A stretch of DNA of 64,000 bases, from contig SMSO01000025.1 of NCBI GenBank assembly GCA_004764695.1, positions 4,070,862-4,134,861 on the forward strand. The letters are read 5' to 3'. The notes beneath the pieces are model-generated. The model was not told the origin of the DNA. It was given only the letters and a program-made list of their open reading frames with translations, and searched no databases. Shown here one piece after another: positions 54,123 to 64,000 of this stretch; position 1 is the stretch's first letter, and the number at the start of each line of letters is the position of its first letter. A program made the position numbers and the translations under genes. Source of the DNA: Schizochytrium sp. TIO01. Lineage: Eukaryota > Sar > Bigyra > Thraustochytrida > Thraustochytriidae.

Positions 54123-56953
54123 GAAGTTCCCAACAAAGCCCAGTTCAAAAAGAAAAGTTAAAAACGGAATTTAATATGGTAACAATTCAACCAGGGCTTA
54201 CGCGAGAACTCACATCGGGAATAAAAAATATAATAAAAAAGGAAACAGAACCTTTTTATCAAGGTCCAAAGGTCTACTACTCCAATCGATCAACCAGAAT
54301 GGCCGGGAAACATATTTTCTTCAATAATTCAGAGATAACTTTTAAAATGCGTGGCGTGATGCGCGGATGATGTGCACGGATGTCGAGCAAGGCTACTGGA
54401 AGGGACTGTGACGCAGAATGAAGCAGTCATTCCCATCCAAATCCAAAATCTATTACTACCAACATTGACAATACTGAAAACAGAAATGTGAGGTGTGGTG
54501 ATGAAGCAGTTCGATCCTTAACAAGAACTCGTATACACCCAAAGAAAACCCATTTCTTTTGTGTTTTATGTGCACTTGCATTCAAAGGATAACGTTTCGA
54601 AGTCATCATATCCCCCTCGTTTTTGAACAAAAAAAAGCATCCCCATATAGAACCAAACCAAACTACATAACAATGCTGCTCTCCTTTTTTGCTCGTGACG
54701 AAAGAAGGGAAAGGTTGCAAATCAGGGGTCTGTCGGTGTGAAAAGCAGTGCCTTCCATACATTAAACGACAGCCTCTGACTAAAAAAAGGAGCAACATTG
54801 AGCAAAATACTAAAAACAAAACAATTAATTTCGAAAGCCAGGTCCTATCAGAGGAGATACACGAAGCGAAAGTGACGTTATGCAAAAACCCTTAATATAT
54901 CACATTTGGGCGAGTGGAGAGGTCCACTATACTGCTAGCCTACTTCTCTTTGTTGCGAAGCGAACTAGAATATGAGTTTTTGGAAAGAAGATGACGTTAT
55001 CGCAACGAAAGAGTTTGAAATGACCGTGTCTCGCATCTCGTTTCATAGTACGTACCAATTTCAGTCTCAATAAGGCAGCATTATAATGAAAGCGTGCTAC
55101 TTGAGATTTTGCGAAAAGGACAATTTGAGAACGAAGTGCGAAAAAGGCCAAAAAGAAAAGCACCGTGTGGTGCACAATTTCCAAATACACCACGGTATCA
55201 AACAAGCGAAAAGGTTAGAACAGGATATTGAATTTTTCCAATCGAATATTCATATTACTTCTGTGAACTCTAGTTTGTCCACTTTGTACGTAACAGCATG
55301 TGCGTAGTAGATTCACAAATTTTAAAAGTCCAGCAAGGAATTAGAAGAAAAAAAAAGGAAAAAAAAAAAGAGGAAGAGTTCATTGCATGATGTCACAAGA
55401 AGAGGAACAATAAGAAGAACTAGTTTGAATTTGTAAGCATTTGTTTGCTGCAATACACAAACATTCTGCAAGACCAGAATTAATAATATTTTCGCTTAAA
55501 AAGGCTTCTACTCCGGCAGAGAAAAGCTTTTTACTTAGTGGTCACTTTTCCACACTGCCCAATGATACCCGTTTCATACCAGACGCCTAATCACATTACA
55601 AATTTAAATTTCTCATCTTTTACGTACCTGGCTTGGGGTTGTCTAGTCCTACTGACAGGATTGATGAATTTTGTACTTTATGAAAATAATGTCTACTAAA
55701 CTCTTTTATTTTTCTAGCTAGAGAAGAAGCGCAAGCAGTTATAAGAGGTTTTATAGTCTTCTTCAACCCTTGGATCCACTTGGTAACAAATTATTCAGAA
55801 GCAAAAAGATAAATTTGGCCAATATGGTTTACATTCCTTAGTTCAGTGAGACTCCAAGTTACCCACAGTATTCTTGATTGTGCTTATGAAATGTTCCGCT
55901 TCTCTGTAAGCCCCTGCGAGGAGCATACTAAATATTTAAAAAATCGAATCCATTCCAAATGGCTGATAAATAATAAGTTCTAGTACCGGGATGTAAAGGG
56001 TTTTCAACTCATCTGAGTTTTTTTTAAGTTGCTAATTTTGTCTTATGATGAGCTACATTATACTAAATGCTATATTTCCAATTCCGTTTATTATGTCCAT
56101 ATTAGCTTCAGCAAAACTTCCCCACAGAAACTATAAGTATTGACGAGTGCTCTGAGAATCGAGAGAGTATAAACATGAACATACCTCGACGTTTCAGAAT
56201 TTAGCGGAAAAAAAAAAGCAAAGCAAAACAACGATACATGCAAAATGAAACTCTGGGTGGTTGAATCAAAAGCTTTCTTTGTCCTCGCCGTTTATTTGAT
56301 TGTCGCAGGGAAAAAAGATGCCACAAGAAACAATACTTGTACATACACAATCTATAACGAAACGTAGTGTGAGGATTCAAGGGACAACGGATGTTTTCGC
56401 TTTGAAGAACCGTGGGACAATTTATCAGGGCAATTATGAAAGTGCAATCAAACTAGTGGTAGTCGAGGTAGTAAGGCTTTCAGATGCCTATACACACGAA
56501 TAGGAGATAAAGTCGACACGATAAGAAAACAATGGTGTTGAATACAATCAGGTGATAGACTATTCAGAGAAGTGTGACAATGGGCAAGATGTTAGGGAGG
56601 GATATATCAGAAGAGCCAAAGTAGGGGCAATGTGTTAGGTAGATAGACAGAAGGGTGATAACCCACCTCCCCCTTTTCCCTTTGCGGTGAGAAAAGCGTT
56701 GGCTAATCACACCTGCCTTCTTTCTTTGCTCTGCAAGACGTGAGAGAAAGGTATTTCGCAGCACCTCTTGCCAAGGACACAAGCAAAAGCGTTTGACAGG
56801 AGAGGCAGATGCACGGGATGAAGTGTAACCGAGCAAAAAAAGATAATCCTGAAAGCCGAGTAAGCTACCAACGATGGGGTCGCAGCTTCCATTGAGATTC
56901 AAGCATACCACTTCTGCTGCATTGTAGCTAAGGGAAAGGAAGGTGCCGGGGAA

Positions 56954-56966
56954 GGGGGGGGGGGGG
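56954..56966. repeat. G13 homopolymer
   Basis: Thirteen consecutive G on the plus strand about 70 bp downstream of the stop of the His-tailed gene, so it is C13 in its transcript if the 3' UTR reaches that far. Confidence 0.8.
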
Positions 56967-57031
56967 TTGTTGAGGTAAAGTTAAATGCAAAAGGGAGAGC
57001 AACCGTGAATGTCTGAGCAAGCTCATGACTA

Positions 57032-59242
57032 TTATCCAAGGGTTTGTGGGTAATCGGCAGCCGGCATGAATTGGGTGCTTGCAAGAACATTCCGAGGCCA
57101 AGCCGCGGTCGAGAGAAAGTGTGCAGGGTGATGTGGGTGATGATGATTGTGATGGTGATGCTGGTGATGATGATGCTGGTGATGATGGGAGGGATGGTGA
57201 GCGTGATGTGTGTGTTGACGTGAATGCAACCCATGACCGCTGTCCAGAGCTGAGATAGACATATTCATGGATATAGGCATCATGGGAGGGGTGGATGAAG
57301 GTTGCGCAGGTGTGTTCATAGGTAGGTGGATCTTTGCTTCCGGTGCATTGCGTGCAAGAAAGGCTTGGAGGGCCTGCTGCAGAACTTGTTGAGGGTCATT
57401 ACAGTCAAGGTGTGCTAATTCAATATGGCCAGACTCGTCTTGAACAACCTGTAGAAGAACACGCCTCCCTTTGTTGTTTTCGTGTTTGGATTGAAGAATC
57501 GAGTTTGACCACAATTTAGAGTCCAAATACTGTGCACCGGCCACAGCCACATCTTCATCTTCATTTCTATCTCCATGATCAGTGCCATCGCTTTCATTTT
57601 CAGCATCATCATCATCCGCCTGGTCATTTTGGTTCTCATCCTCGTTTTCAACATGATCCTCATCATCGTTGTCGTCATCACTGCCACCTGGTTGTGAGCT
57701 ATAGACGGCATCTGCAAGGGCTGCTGCGGCAGCTGCTGTCGATGAGTTTTTCCTTTGTCTCTTGGATCGTGGTTTTTCATCGCTGTAAGATTGGTTGCTA
57801 TCATTTTTGTCCAGGTCATCTTTGGTGTTGCGCAGGCGAAGCAATCCTTCAAGTGCGCCTTGCATACGTGAAGGAGGTTCGCCTGTGAGGAGTTTGGGCT
57901 GGGAAAAGGTTGTGCTTGTGCTGTTGTTCAAATCTGTCACAGACGAGTTCAGGTCTTCTCCAAACGTGGGGCAGGTATCTTGGGGATATTGGCTAATAGT
58001 GGTTGATTCGATTTTTGTTGCTGCTTCTTTGCTGTTCCTGTTGTTCTTGGATCTGTTGTTTTTACTGTTCACCTTCTTGGTGGGACTGTTTCCGGAAGTG
58101 TTAGTATTAGTGCCCGAAGCTTTATTGTTGCGCCCCTTGCGGTTGGATTTTTTGTTCGTTGCAGAGGAGTTATGGTCAGGCTTGGCGTTGCTGTTCTGGC
58201 GTGCCCTTTTGTTAGCGGCATTAGTGTTTTTGGTTTTGGAAGCTGATTTATCATTCGATATATTGACAGAAGGAGCGGCAGCGGCACCAGTAGCAGTAGT
58301 AGTAGAACTTTTGACACCATTCATCTTGTTGTTGGCAAGAACTTGCGGTAGAGGTAAAAATTCAACGCACGGAAGAGTAGAAGTTGACGACGCGGGCGAG
58401 GATAGCGCTTTCGCATGCGGGGACCCGTCTATGGCAAGGGGAATGTGCAATCTTGAGGCCTGCGTGCCACCTGTCAGTGACTCGTACGTGGGGTGGACGT
58501 AGTCCAGGGCAGATGGCTCGAAAAAGACCCACTTCTCAAAGGCAGTGTGGTGAAGGTGCAGCCTTACGACATTTCCTGTCTTTTGCACTAGCTGCATGAG
58601 GTTATCATACGCTGTTGCGCCATCCCCAAAGCCGCATGATTTCCACATGCGTGTAACATGTTGCGACCAGTTTGATGAGAAACTGGAGTTTGCCGTGCGG
58701 TCTCTAAATTTCGTAAAAAACACCATCCGGAACATGCACACGCCCTCAAATCTAATCTCGATAAATCTCGTCATTGCCGAGCTCGCTCTTGCCTGTCCGC
58801 ATTTGCTCATTAAGTTCCTCGTCGCACGGCTCAACACCTCCCGGTTCGGTGCCGTCACAGCGTACAGTTTCGCCGAACCCACCGTGCCCTTCTCCCTGCA
58901 TGCAACGTCATCTGCGACCACGGCCTCCTCTCCGTGCGTCAAGCTACACAGAACCACGGATACGCTCGCTACGGAGTCTAGTTTGTCTAGACCTGCGCCA
59001 GCCTCCACAAGAAACGGAATATCTTTGGATCCTGGGCACGCGGCGGCGAGGCACTTGGGGCCCGTGACAAAGGCAGCTACGGAGCGAGGAGCATTTTCTG
59101 TGCTGAGGCTTTGAGCGAGGGAGAGGCCTGTAGGGCCTGATGCAGGTTTTTGGAGAGATGCGAGCGAGGCGGGGTGAGGAGATATCAGTGCTGAAGAACT
59201 CGAACTTGAGCTTGAGGTTCCCGCCACCGAAGGCTGGTTCAT
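57032..59242 (-). CDS. Unrecognised 736-residue protein with His-rich tail
   Basis: No known family was recognised. Residues 1-40 are Ser-rich. A folded-looking region spans about 50-270: FVTGPKCLAAACPGSKDIP, then TRFIEIRFEGVCMFRMVFF, then a segment with HVTRMWKSCGFGDGATAYD and FEKWVFFEPSALDYVHPTY. Residues 315-410 are Asn/Lys-rich with basic runs (possible nuclear localisation). A second low-complexity stretch at 490-560 is Asp/Glu/Asn-rich. A short folded piece at about 575-640 (GRRVLLQVVQDESGHIELA, LQQALQAFLARNAPEAKI) precedes a His-rich tail at about 670-706, mostly His with Gln, Pro and Asn. His-rich runs can bind metals or drive phase separation. The mix of basic and acidic low-complexity blocks suggests a nuclear regulator, which is inference. 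ATG start, no intron. Confidence 0.75.
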   Translation of the reverse strand: MNQPSVAGTSSSSSSSSALISPHPASLASLQKPASGPTGLSLAQSLSTENAPRSVAAFVTGPKCLAAACPGSKDIPFLVEAGAGLDKLDSVASVSVVLCSLTHGEEAVVADDVACREKGTVGSAKLYAVTAPNREVLSRATRNLMSKCGQARASSAMTRFIEIRFEGVCMFRMVFFTKFRDRTANSSFSSNWSQHVTRMWKSCGFGDGATAYDNLMQLVQKTGNVVRLHLHHTAFEKWVFFEPSALDYVHPTYESLTGGTQASRLHIPLAIDGSPHAKALSSPASSTSTLPCVEFLPLPQVLANNKMNGVKSSTTTATGAAAAPSVNISNDKSASKTKNTNAANKRARQNSNAKPDHNSSATNKKSNRKGRNNKASGTNTNTSGNSPTKKVNSKNNRSKNNRNSKEAATKIESTTISQYPQDTCPTFGEDLNSSVTDLNNSTSTTFSQPKLLTGEPPSRMQGALEGLLRLRNTKDDLDKNDSNQSYSDEKPRSKRQRKNSSTAAAAAALADAVYSSQPGGSDDDNDDEDHVENEDENQNDQADDDDAENESDGTDHGDRNEDEDVAVAGAQYLDSKLWSNSILQSKHENNKGRRVLLQVVQDESGHIELAHLDCNDPQQVLQQALQAFLARNAPEAKIHLPMNTPAQPSSTPPMMPISMNMSISALDSGHGLHSRQHTHHAHHPSHHHQHHHHQHHHHNHHHPHHPAHFLSTAAWPRNVLASTQFMPAADYPQTLG

Positions 59243-59635
59243 CGCGCCACAGGAGGGACCAGAGGCCGCTTAGGTACAATTAAAAGCTGCTAGGGCGTTG
59301 AAGTGCCTCAGTAGGCCCGAAGAGACCGTGAGAGCGGCGCTCGCTTGGCCTCAGTACCTGCCTGCTTTGCTCCGCTGGGCCTCGATTTCGTCTGATATTT
59401 TATCTGATGATTAATGACGATTCGCAGTTCGACTAAACCGAGCGGATGGATCTCCAGAGGGTAGCGGGGTCGGCCGCGGCGTCGACCAGGAGGATCGGTG
59501 CGGTACGAGGTGCGGCTCCCGTTCTCCCGCAATATCCTGTCCAGGTTGTCGAGCGCTCACTCGCTCGCTCGCTCGCCGCCGGCGGAACGTGCGATCGATT
59601 GGGTGTTTGAATAGTCATGTCATACGCTACAAAAC

Positions 59636-59747
<112 letters not shown>

Positions 59748-60136
59748 TTCTTTCAATCATATATCTCGAAAAGAAGAGGAACCTTTCTCCATATTACAAC
59801 TACTGCCGAGGATTCCTCCCTCTTTCTTTTACATCACATATATTTGTTCTTTTGTTTACAACAACTAAGTAAAAGTGGACCCCAACAAATGTTCTATATA
59901 CATACATAGATATATACAGACAGATACATATGTTTTTACTTGTTTACTTTGTATTTCTATTTAATGGTTGAATGAATGAATGAATGAACGAGATGAAAGT
60001 AGAGTGAATTCGCAGGAAAGGCCGTCATTCTCCGCTTTGGCGCAGCGTGGCCCAATCAAAGCTGCTCCAAAGCCCTTCGGTATCCACTCCATCCATGTGT
60101 GCGTTCCCGTGCTCTCCATTGCGCTTCCACGGCGAC

Positions 60137-60137
<1 letters not shown>

Positions 60138-60191
<54 letters not shown>

Positions 60192-60193
60192 TC
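60138..60193. repeat. (TTTC)14 microsatellite
   Basis: About fourteen tttc units. This is the reverse complement of the GAAA arrays at 59636-59747 and 60251-60284, which lie 0.39 kb and 58 bp away. Confidence 0.93.
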
Positions 60194-60250
60194 CTTTTTT
60201 GGGCCCTCACTCAGTTAGTTATCCATCCCAAAGTTGTTATTAGAAAGCCG

Positions 60251-60252
60251 CA

Positions 60253-60284
<32 letters not shown>
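60251..60284. repeat. (AAAG)8 microsatellite
   Basis: About eight aaag units, forming with the array at 60138-60193 an inverted pair separated by 57 bp. Confidence 0.9.
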
Positions 60285-60286
<2 letters not shown>

Positions 60287-60335
60287 CACGCTATTATCGC
60301 TCTATGATTCAAACAGAGCGGGTTACTCCCTCCTT

Positions 60336-60447
60336 TCTTTTGTTTTCTTTTGTTTTCATTTGTTTTCTTTTGCTTTCTTTTGTTTTCTTTTGTTTTCTTT
60401 TGCTTTCTTTTGTTTTCTTTTGTTTTCTTTTGCTTTCTTTTGTTTTG
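60336..60447. repeat. TTTTGTTTTC array with 30-bp higher order
   Basis: Ten-base units ttttgttttc and ttttgctttc alternate. From 60361 a trimer of one gctttc unit and two gttttc units repeats every 30 bp, giving a higher-order pattern over about 90 bp. Confidence 0.85.
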
Positions 60448-60845
60448 ATTTATTCCTCTTCAGTTGTGGAAATGGCTCAATTCTCCTAAACCGCGAGGGA
60501 GGAAAGCGCCCCTTCCCTGAACCATTCGACTGCGGCCGATGGCTCTGTGGCTCTGTGGCTCTGTCGCTTATCCTCTACCTCCTCTTCCGTCGCCTCCTTC
60601 GCGTCTCTGCCTGAGGCCTCGCTTTTCTCCATTTCACCATCGACGCTTTCTGCTTTCCCTCCCTTTCTGTTCCAGTTTTTACCGCCATTCTCTACCAGTC
60701 CCTATGCTCCTGCTAGTGAGGAGCCCTTTTCGTTCTTTTCCCTTCTCTTAACAGCTGGTATGTACTTCTACTCCTCTGGCCGTCATAAATTCTTCATCAT
60801 GCCACAAAAGAGAACACTTACCTGAATGGTCTTTTTCGTCGAGTC

Positions 60846-61048
60846 AATGAATGATTGAATGAATGAATGATTGAATGAATGATTGAATGATTGATTGATT
60901 GATTGATTGAATGAATGATTGAATGAATGATTGAATGATTGATTGAATGAATGAATGATTGAATGAATGATTGAATGAATGATTGATTGATTGATTGAAT
61001 GAATGATTGAATGAATGATTGAATGAATGATTGAATGAATGAATGAAT
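60846..61048. repeat. GAATGATT minisatellite, about 200 bp
   Basis: Variable mixtures of gaat and gatt units. It explains the false IIHSIIHS frame on the minus strand. Confidence 0.9.
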
Positions 61049-61504
61049 ATGAGTGCATATCTACGTCTCCTAATGCTTCTCGCAGAGGCGGTCGGTTCCT
61101 GGCAATGGGATTATTCGCCTTTTTTCCATTATCATTTTACTCGCCGATTTGTTTATTTATTCACTGCACACTCACTCATTATCCCCAAAAGAAAGGAACA
61201 AGAAAAGAAAGAAGAGAGTAAATACTTCTTTCTTTTCAATTTTATTATTATTTAAAATTAACTTTTAAAAATTAATTTATTTTTTAAAACAACAGCAACG
61301 ACAAATAAATAAAGAACAAATATCGCGACACTAATTAATTAATAGATACTGCTAATATGAAAGAACTCAGGGTTCTTCGCATCCTCACAGAACAAGAGAG
61401 AGGAATCCCACTGAAAGGCACCTTAATAGAGGGTCCTCAAGCAGCAACTCTCCGCAGCAGTTAAGGTGGATGTGGAGGGGCCTTACTTATCTCTATTCGA
61501 AATC

Positions 61505-61532
61505 ACGAATGAATGAATGAATGAATGAATTG
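61505..61532. repeat. GAAT microsatellite
   Basis: Six to seven gaat units following atcac. Confidence 0.85.
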
Positions 61533-61935
61533 CGAGAGCCAAAGCAAAGCGAAATCGAGCGGACGAAGGCGACCGCAGAGAGAGGCACGGCGGAAGGCGG
61601 GCGGAGGCACAGGCACATGCATATCTCTCCGTGGAGAGAGGCCCAGCGCCTGGAGAGACAGGGCGCAGGCCTTGAGAAACACAGACAGGGCGCGGCTTGA
61701 AGCCCATGAAGAAAGTACAAATAAGAGAGGATTTTCTTTTCTCTTTCTTTCTCTCTTTCTCTCTTTCTCTCTTTCTTTGGTTTGTCCTCCTTTTACATCG
61801 TTTTGAGTTGTTTGTAATGGTTTTTATAAAGTACGAAGGGAGAAGAATTACCAGGATAGCAAATGCCACGTTTGGTGAATGATGCGATGAAAATAGCGAC
61901 GGGAATGGTTGTTGCTTCCCAGGATAATTGCGATT

Positions 61936-63760
61936 GAGATACACCAACGGATGACCTGTGAGGAGGCCGCTCAAGTGGGGCGCGGGTCTTCCCCACCAGC
62001 TGGCATAACAGAAACACATGATGAAAGTGCTATTAGAGATAACTCATGGTTTGAGAGCGGTCCATCGGGTTGGGAACCCCAGCCGATGCGTCTCAAGCAG
62101 CCACAGAAAATCAATCCATATCATCTATGTATATATACCTTCGGGCCTGCTGGGGTTTGGCTTCCCGCTGACCCTGAGTTTGAGGATCGATGTTCAATTA
62201 AAGCATTCCTTCCTAGCTTGAAGATGGATTAATACACTGTTGAGGTGCGCTTCAAGTGCACGAGCGGGGAGGCAGCAGTCTTTGTCGACGTGGCGTCCCA
62301 GTTGGGGTGGTACCAAAGTATCTTATCTCGTGAGCTGCACCGAACGTGAAACGCAAGCACTTCCAGGGATACATCGTGAGGATAACTTTGATGTAAAGCG
62401 AATTTGCAAACAAACGGGGAGACTGTGCCAAGCACATCGACGCGCTGTCAATGGATACGGGCCAGTGACTGTAAGCGCTTGATTCTTAAGAGGAAAAGGC
62501 ACCTCCCCTCCTGCTACAGAATTTTCTACAGGATCACTATGAGATCCAGTCAGCAACTAGCTGGGGACTCCTCCTACCTTGGCTTGGATGCGGCCTTTTT
62601 CATCAAGATTGATTTTGGCCATCAGAAGAATATCCAGTATGCGATGAAGTTACCTTTCTCAACATGTGGGACCCCCCCCCCCAAAAAAAAGAGAAAAAGG
62701 TTTCTCCATGTACTTGCTGAGATCTCTAATCGAGAATGACTAGTGGAGAAGATATTGCCAGAGTTATAGTTGCTCCATCGTAAGGGTTCAAGAGAAGAGC
62801 TAACTCTAACTCACCAATTTTGCTCAGCACAGATCAAGTATGCCTTAGCCTTCTAATTACAACATGGATCATTGTGACTTGGAATATCGATCCAAGATAT
62901 TCAGATCCCTAACTCTTTAACCTAATGTTCATCAAGTCTTTCTAACCCTTCGTCAAGCTCCCTGCCCTATCTTCATAGTCAACCTCTATCCGACCAGATT
63001 CGCCTTTCAGCAGTACATAAGAGATGCCACTGGTCTTTTGATTGAACTAGGTGTCATCTGAACAAATGAAGAAGCAGCTCATGTCATTATTAACGTAAAA
63101 CTCAAGCACAGCCTTGATCAAAAACCGACAAATCGATCCACTCGTCTTGCATGATTTTTTTTATTTTTTTTTGTAAGGTGCAGGCCTAGTGAGATAGGCG
63201 GTCCAGTGAGCACCACCAGTCTGACAATGCTAGAAGCTCTTCAAAGGCTTGTGAAGAATTTGTTGGGGCGCTCTGTTCTGGCGTAGGCTGGGAAGAGTGT
63301 TGTGATCTCTACAAAGTTCATTGATGCTCAGGCAAGTGAAACAGACCTGCAGAAAGCCTTCGACCTTTCGTATTTATTTTGCAGAGGTTTGGTTTATAGA
63401 GCTGGAAATCCAAGTTTTCACCTGTATTGCCTCCCAACCCCAAAAGAGAACACTTCGCTGCTAGGCTGTTCAAAGCGAACACCCTGAGGACTTACACGCT
63501 GTGGCAAAGAAAAGTAGCTGATGTATTTGACCAAGACATCTCTTCGCACCTGTATAATGGAGCCTGTCTTATGGCCGCAGTTCCGAACTCTGTGCCCATT
63601 TTGTATTCTGGGACTCAGCTGATGTGGCTTTTGTTAACGAGAAGACTGTTTGAGAGCGCTGTTTTAACTTGTGTCATTTTCACAGCTGGAACTAAAAGTT
63701 TTGCTCATTCATTGCATCGTGCGGCTATGACATTGCCGTGTCATAGTTTTTTTGTTTAAG
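61936..63760 (+). pseudogene. Possible eroded gene region, family not recognised
   Basis: A plus-strand frame open from about 61900 reads as plausible protein: ETHDESAIRDNSWFESG, then YTFGPAGVWLPADPEFEDR, up to a TAA at 62230-62232. The same frame continues sensibly beyond that stop (YTVEVRFKCTSGEAAVFVD and ASQLGWYQSILSRELHRT) to a TGA near 62348. Further fragments in shifted frames follow: REDNFDVKRICKQTGRL near 62380-62430, SSYLGLDAAFFIKIDFGHQ near 62565-62625, RFAFQQYIRDATGLLIELG near 62998-63054, and FIDAQASETDLQKAFDLSY near 63320-63376. This is the pattern of a gene broken by stops and small indels, or of one with introns. No domain was identified; I do not call it a retrotransposon. Confidence 0.3.
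62672..62690. repeat. C11-A8 homopolymer junction
   Basis: Eleven C directly followed by eight A, then gagaaaaagg. Same order as the tract at 54093-54122. Confidence 0.85.
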
Positions 63761-64000
63761 ACTCGAAGCTATATTCTGCGAATGCCGTACTTGGAGAGCG
63801 CTTATGTGGGTCTGATTGCATCTAACTCGATAGCTCCTCAGTTTTTTAGTCGAGTATCGCTGTTTCTAATACATATTTCTTAATTTAATTATTTTAATTA
63901 AAAAAACAAACAAAACAAAACAAAAAACGTTTTTGTTTTGATTTTTTTAAATAAATTCAAAACCTTTCTAAAAAGTTATTTTATTTATTTTTAATGTAAA

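Larger units (their letters stand above)
53774..57031. other. Intergenic region between convergent genes
   Basis: A 3.3-kb spacer joining two 3' ends. Just after the RRM stop are three to four agcat units (53783-53802). A C20-A10 tract lies at 54093-54122 and a G13 run at 56954-56966. The middle (54.1-56.5 kb) is AT-rich. Open frames at 54427-54885 and 56564-56911 (minus strand) have no recognisable pattern and are not called as genes. Confidence 0.5.

Noticed and set aside
54427-54885. 152-codon minus-strand ORF
   Set aside because: Begins in AT-rich spacer, has no domain, signal or composition like the real genes, and is probably chance.
60783-61058. His/Ser/Ile-repeat protein
   Set aside because: Direct translation of the GAATGATT minisatellite.
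63840-64000. Telomere or chromosome end
   Set aside because: The AT-rich end has no TTAGGG-type or other short telomeric repeat; it is simply the window edge.

Overview
This is a stretch of eukaryotic nuclear genome. The evidence is long intronless reading frames separated by kilobases of non-coding DNA, dispersed RNA polymerase III-type tRNA genes, a PX-BAR sorting nexin, a polycystin-type cation channel and many simple-sequence repeats. The gene content (ankyrin/polycystin channel, fibro-slime plus L-type-lectin membrane protein, DUF389 protein, intron-poor genes) fits a heterotrophic stramenopile such as a thraustochytrid best. That assignment is inference: no rRNA or organellar marker is present.

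Layout. 0-4 kb: four copies of a 256-bp tandem repeat (813-1836), then three tRNA genes all on the minus strand (Gln-CUG, Leu-AAG, Lys-CUU). 4-28 kb: a secreted trypsin-like protease with a cysteine-rich tail (minus), a DUF389 membrane protein (plus), an EH-PX-BAR sorting nexin (plus), a tiny coiled-coil ORF (minus), a 1514-residue ankyrin/polycystin channel (plus), and a single-pass fibro-slime/L-lectin surface protein (plus). 27-41 kb: glutamate synthase small subunit (GltD) and, 7.4 kb upstream on the same strand, the separate large subunit (GltB). 44.8-48.6 kb: a 1244-residue ankyrin-tailed protein (minus). 51.9-53.8 kb: a four-RRM Lys/Ala-rich RNA-binding protein (plus). 57.0-59.2 kb: an unrecognised 736-residue protein with a His-rich tail (minus). 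The rest is intergenic.

How the genes relate. GltB and GltD are the two halves of one enzyme (glutamine + 2-oxoglutarate + NAD(P)H gives 2 glutamate), so their linkage is functionally sensible. The channel, the lectin-like receptor and the protease all act at or outside the cell surface, but nothing shows that they form one pathway. The sorting nexin acts on endosomes. No operons or gene clusters with a shared pathway are visible otherwise.

Non-coding structure. Microsatellites are dense between the genes from about 29 kb onward (29-36, 41-44, 49-52, 59-62 kb) and sparse in 1-28 kb. Several consist of a purine tract next to a pyrimidine tract, giving hairpin-capable inverted repeats. Three places (10.76-11.9, 43.6-44.5 and 61.9-63.8 kb) hold coding-like fragments without a complete frame; they could be spliced exons or decayed genes. 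No mobile element, CRISPR array or viral gene could be supported. The long reading frames first proposed for several genes begin at non-ATG codons; starts were moved to the first in-frame ATG where noted.
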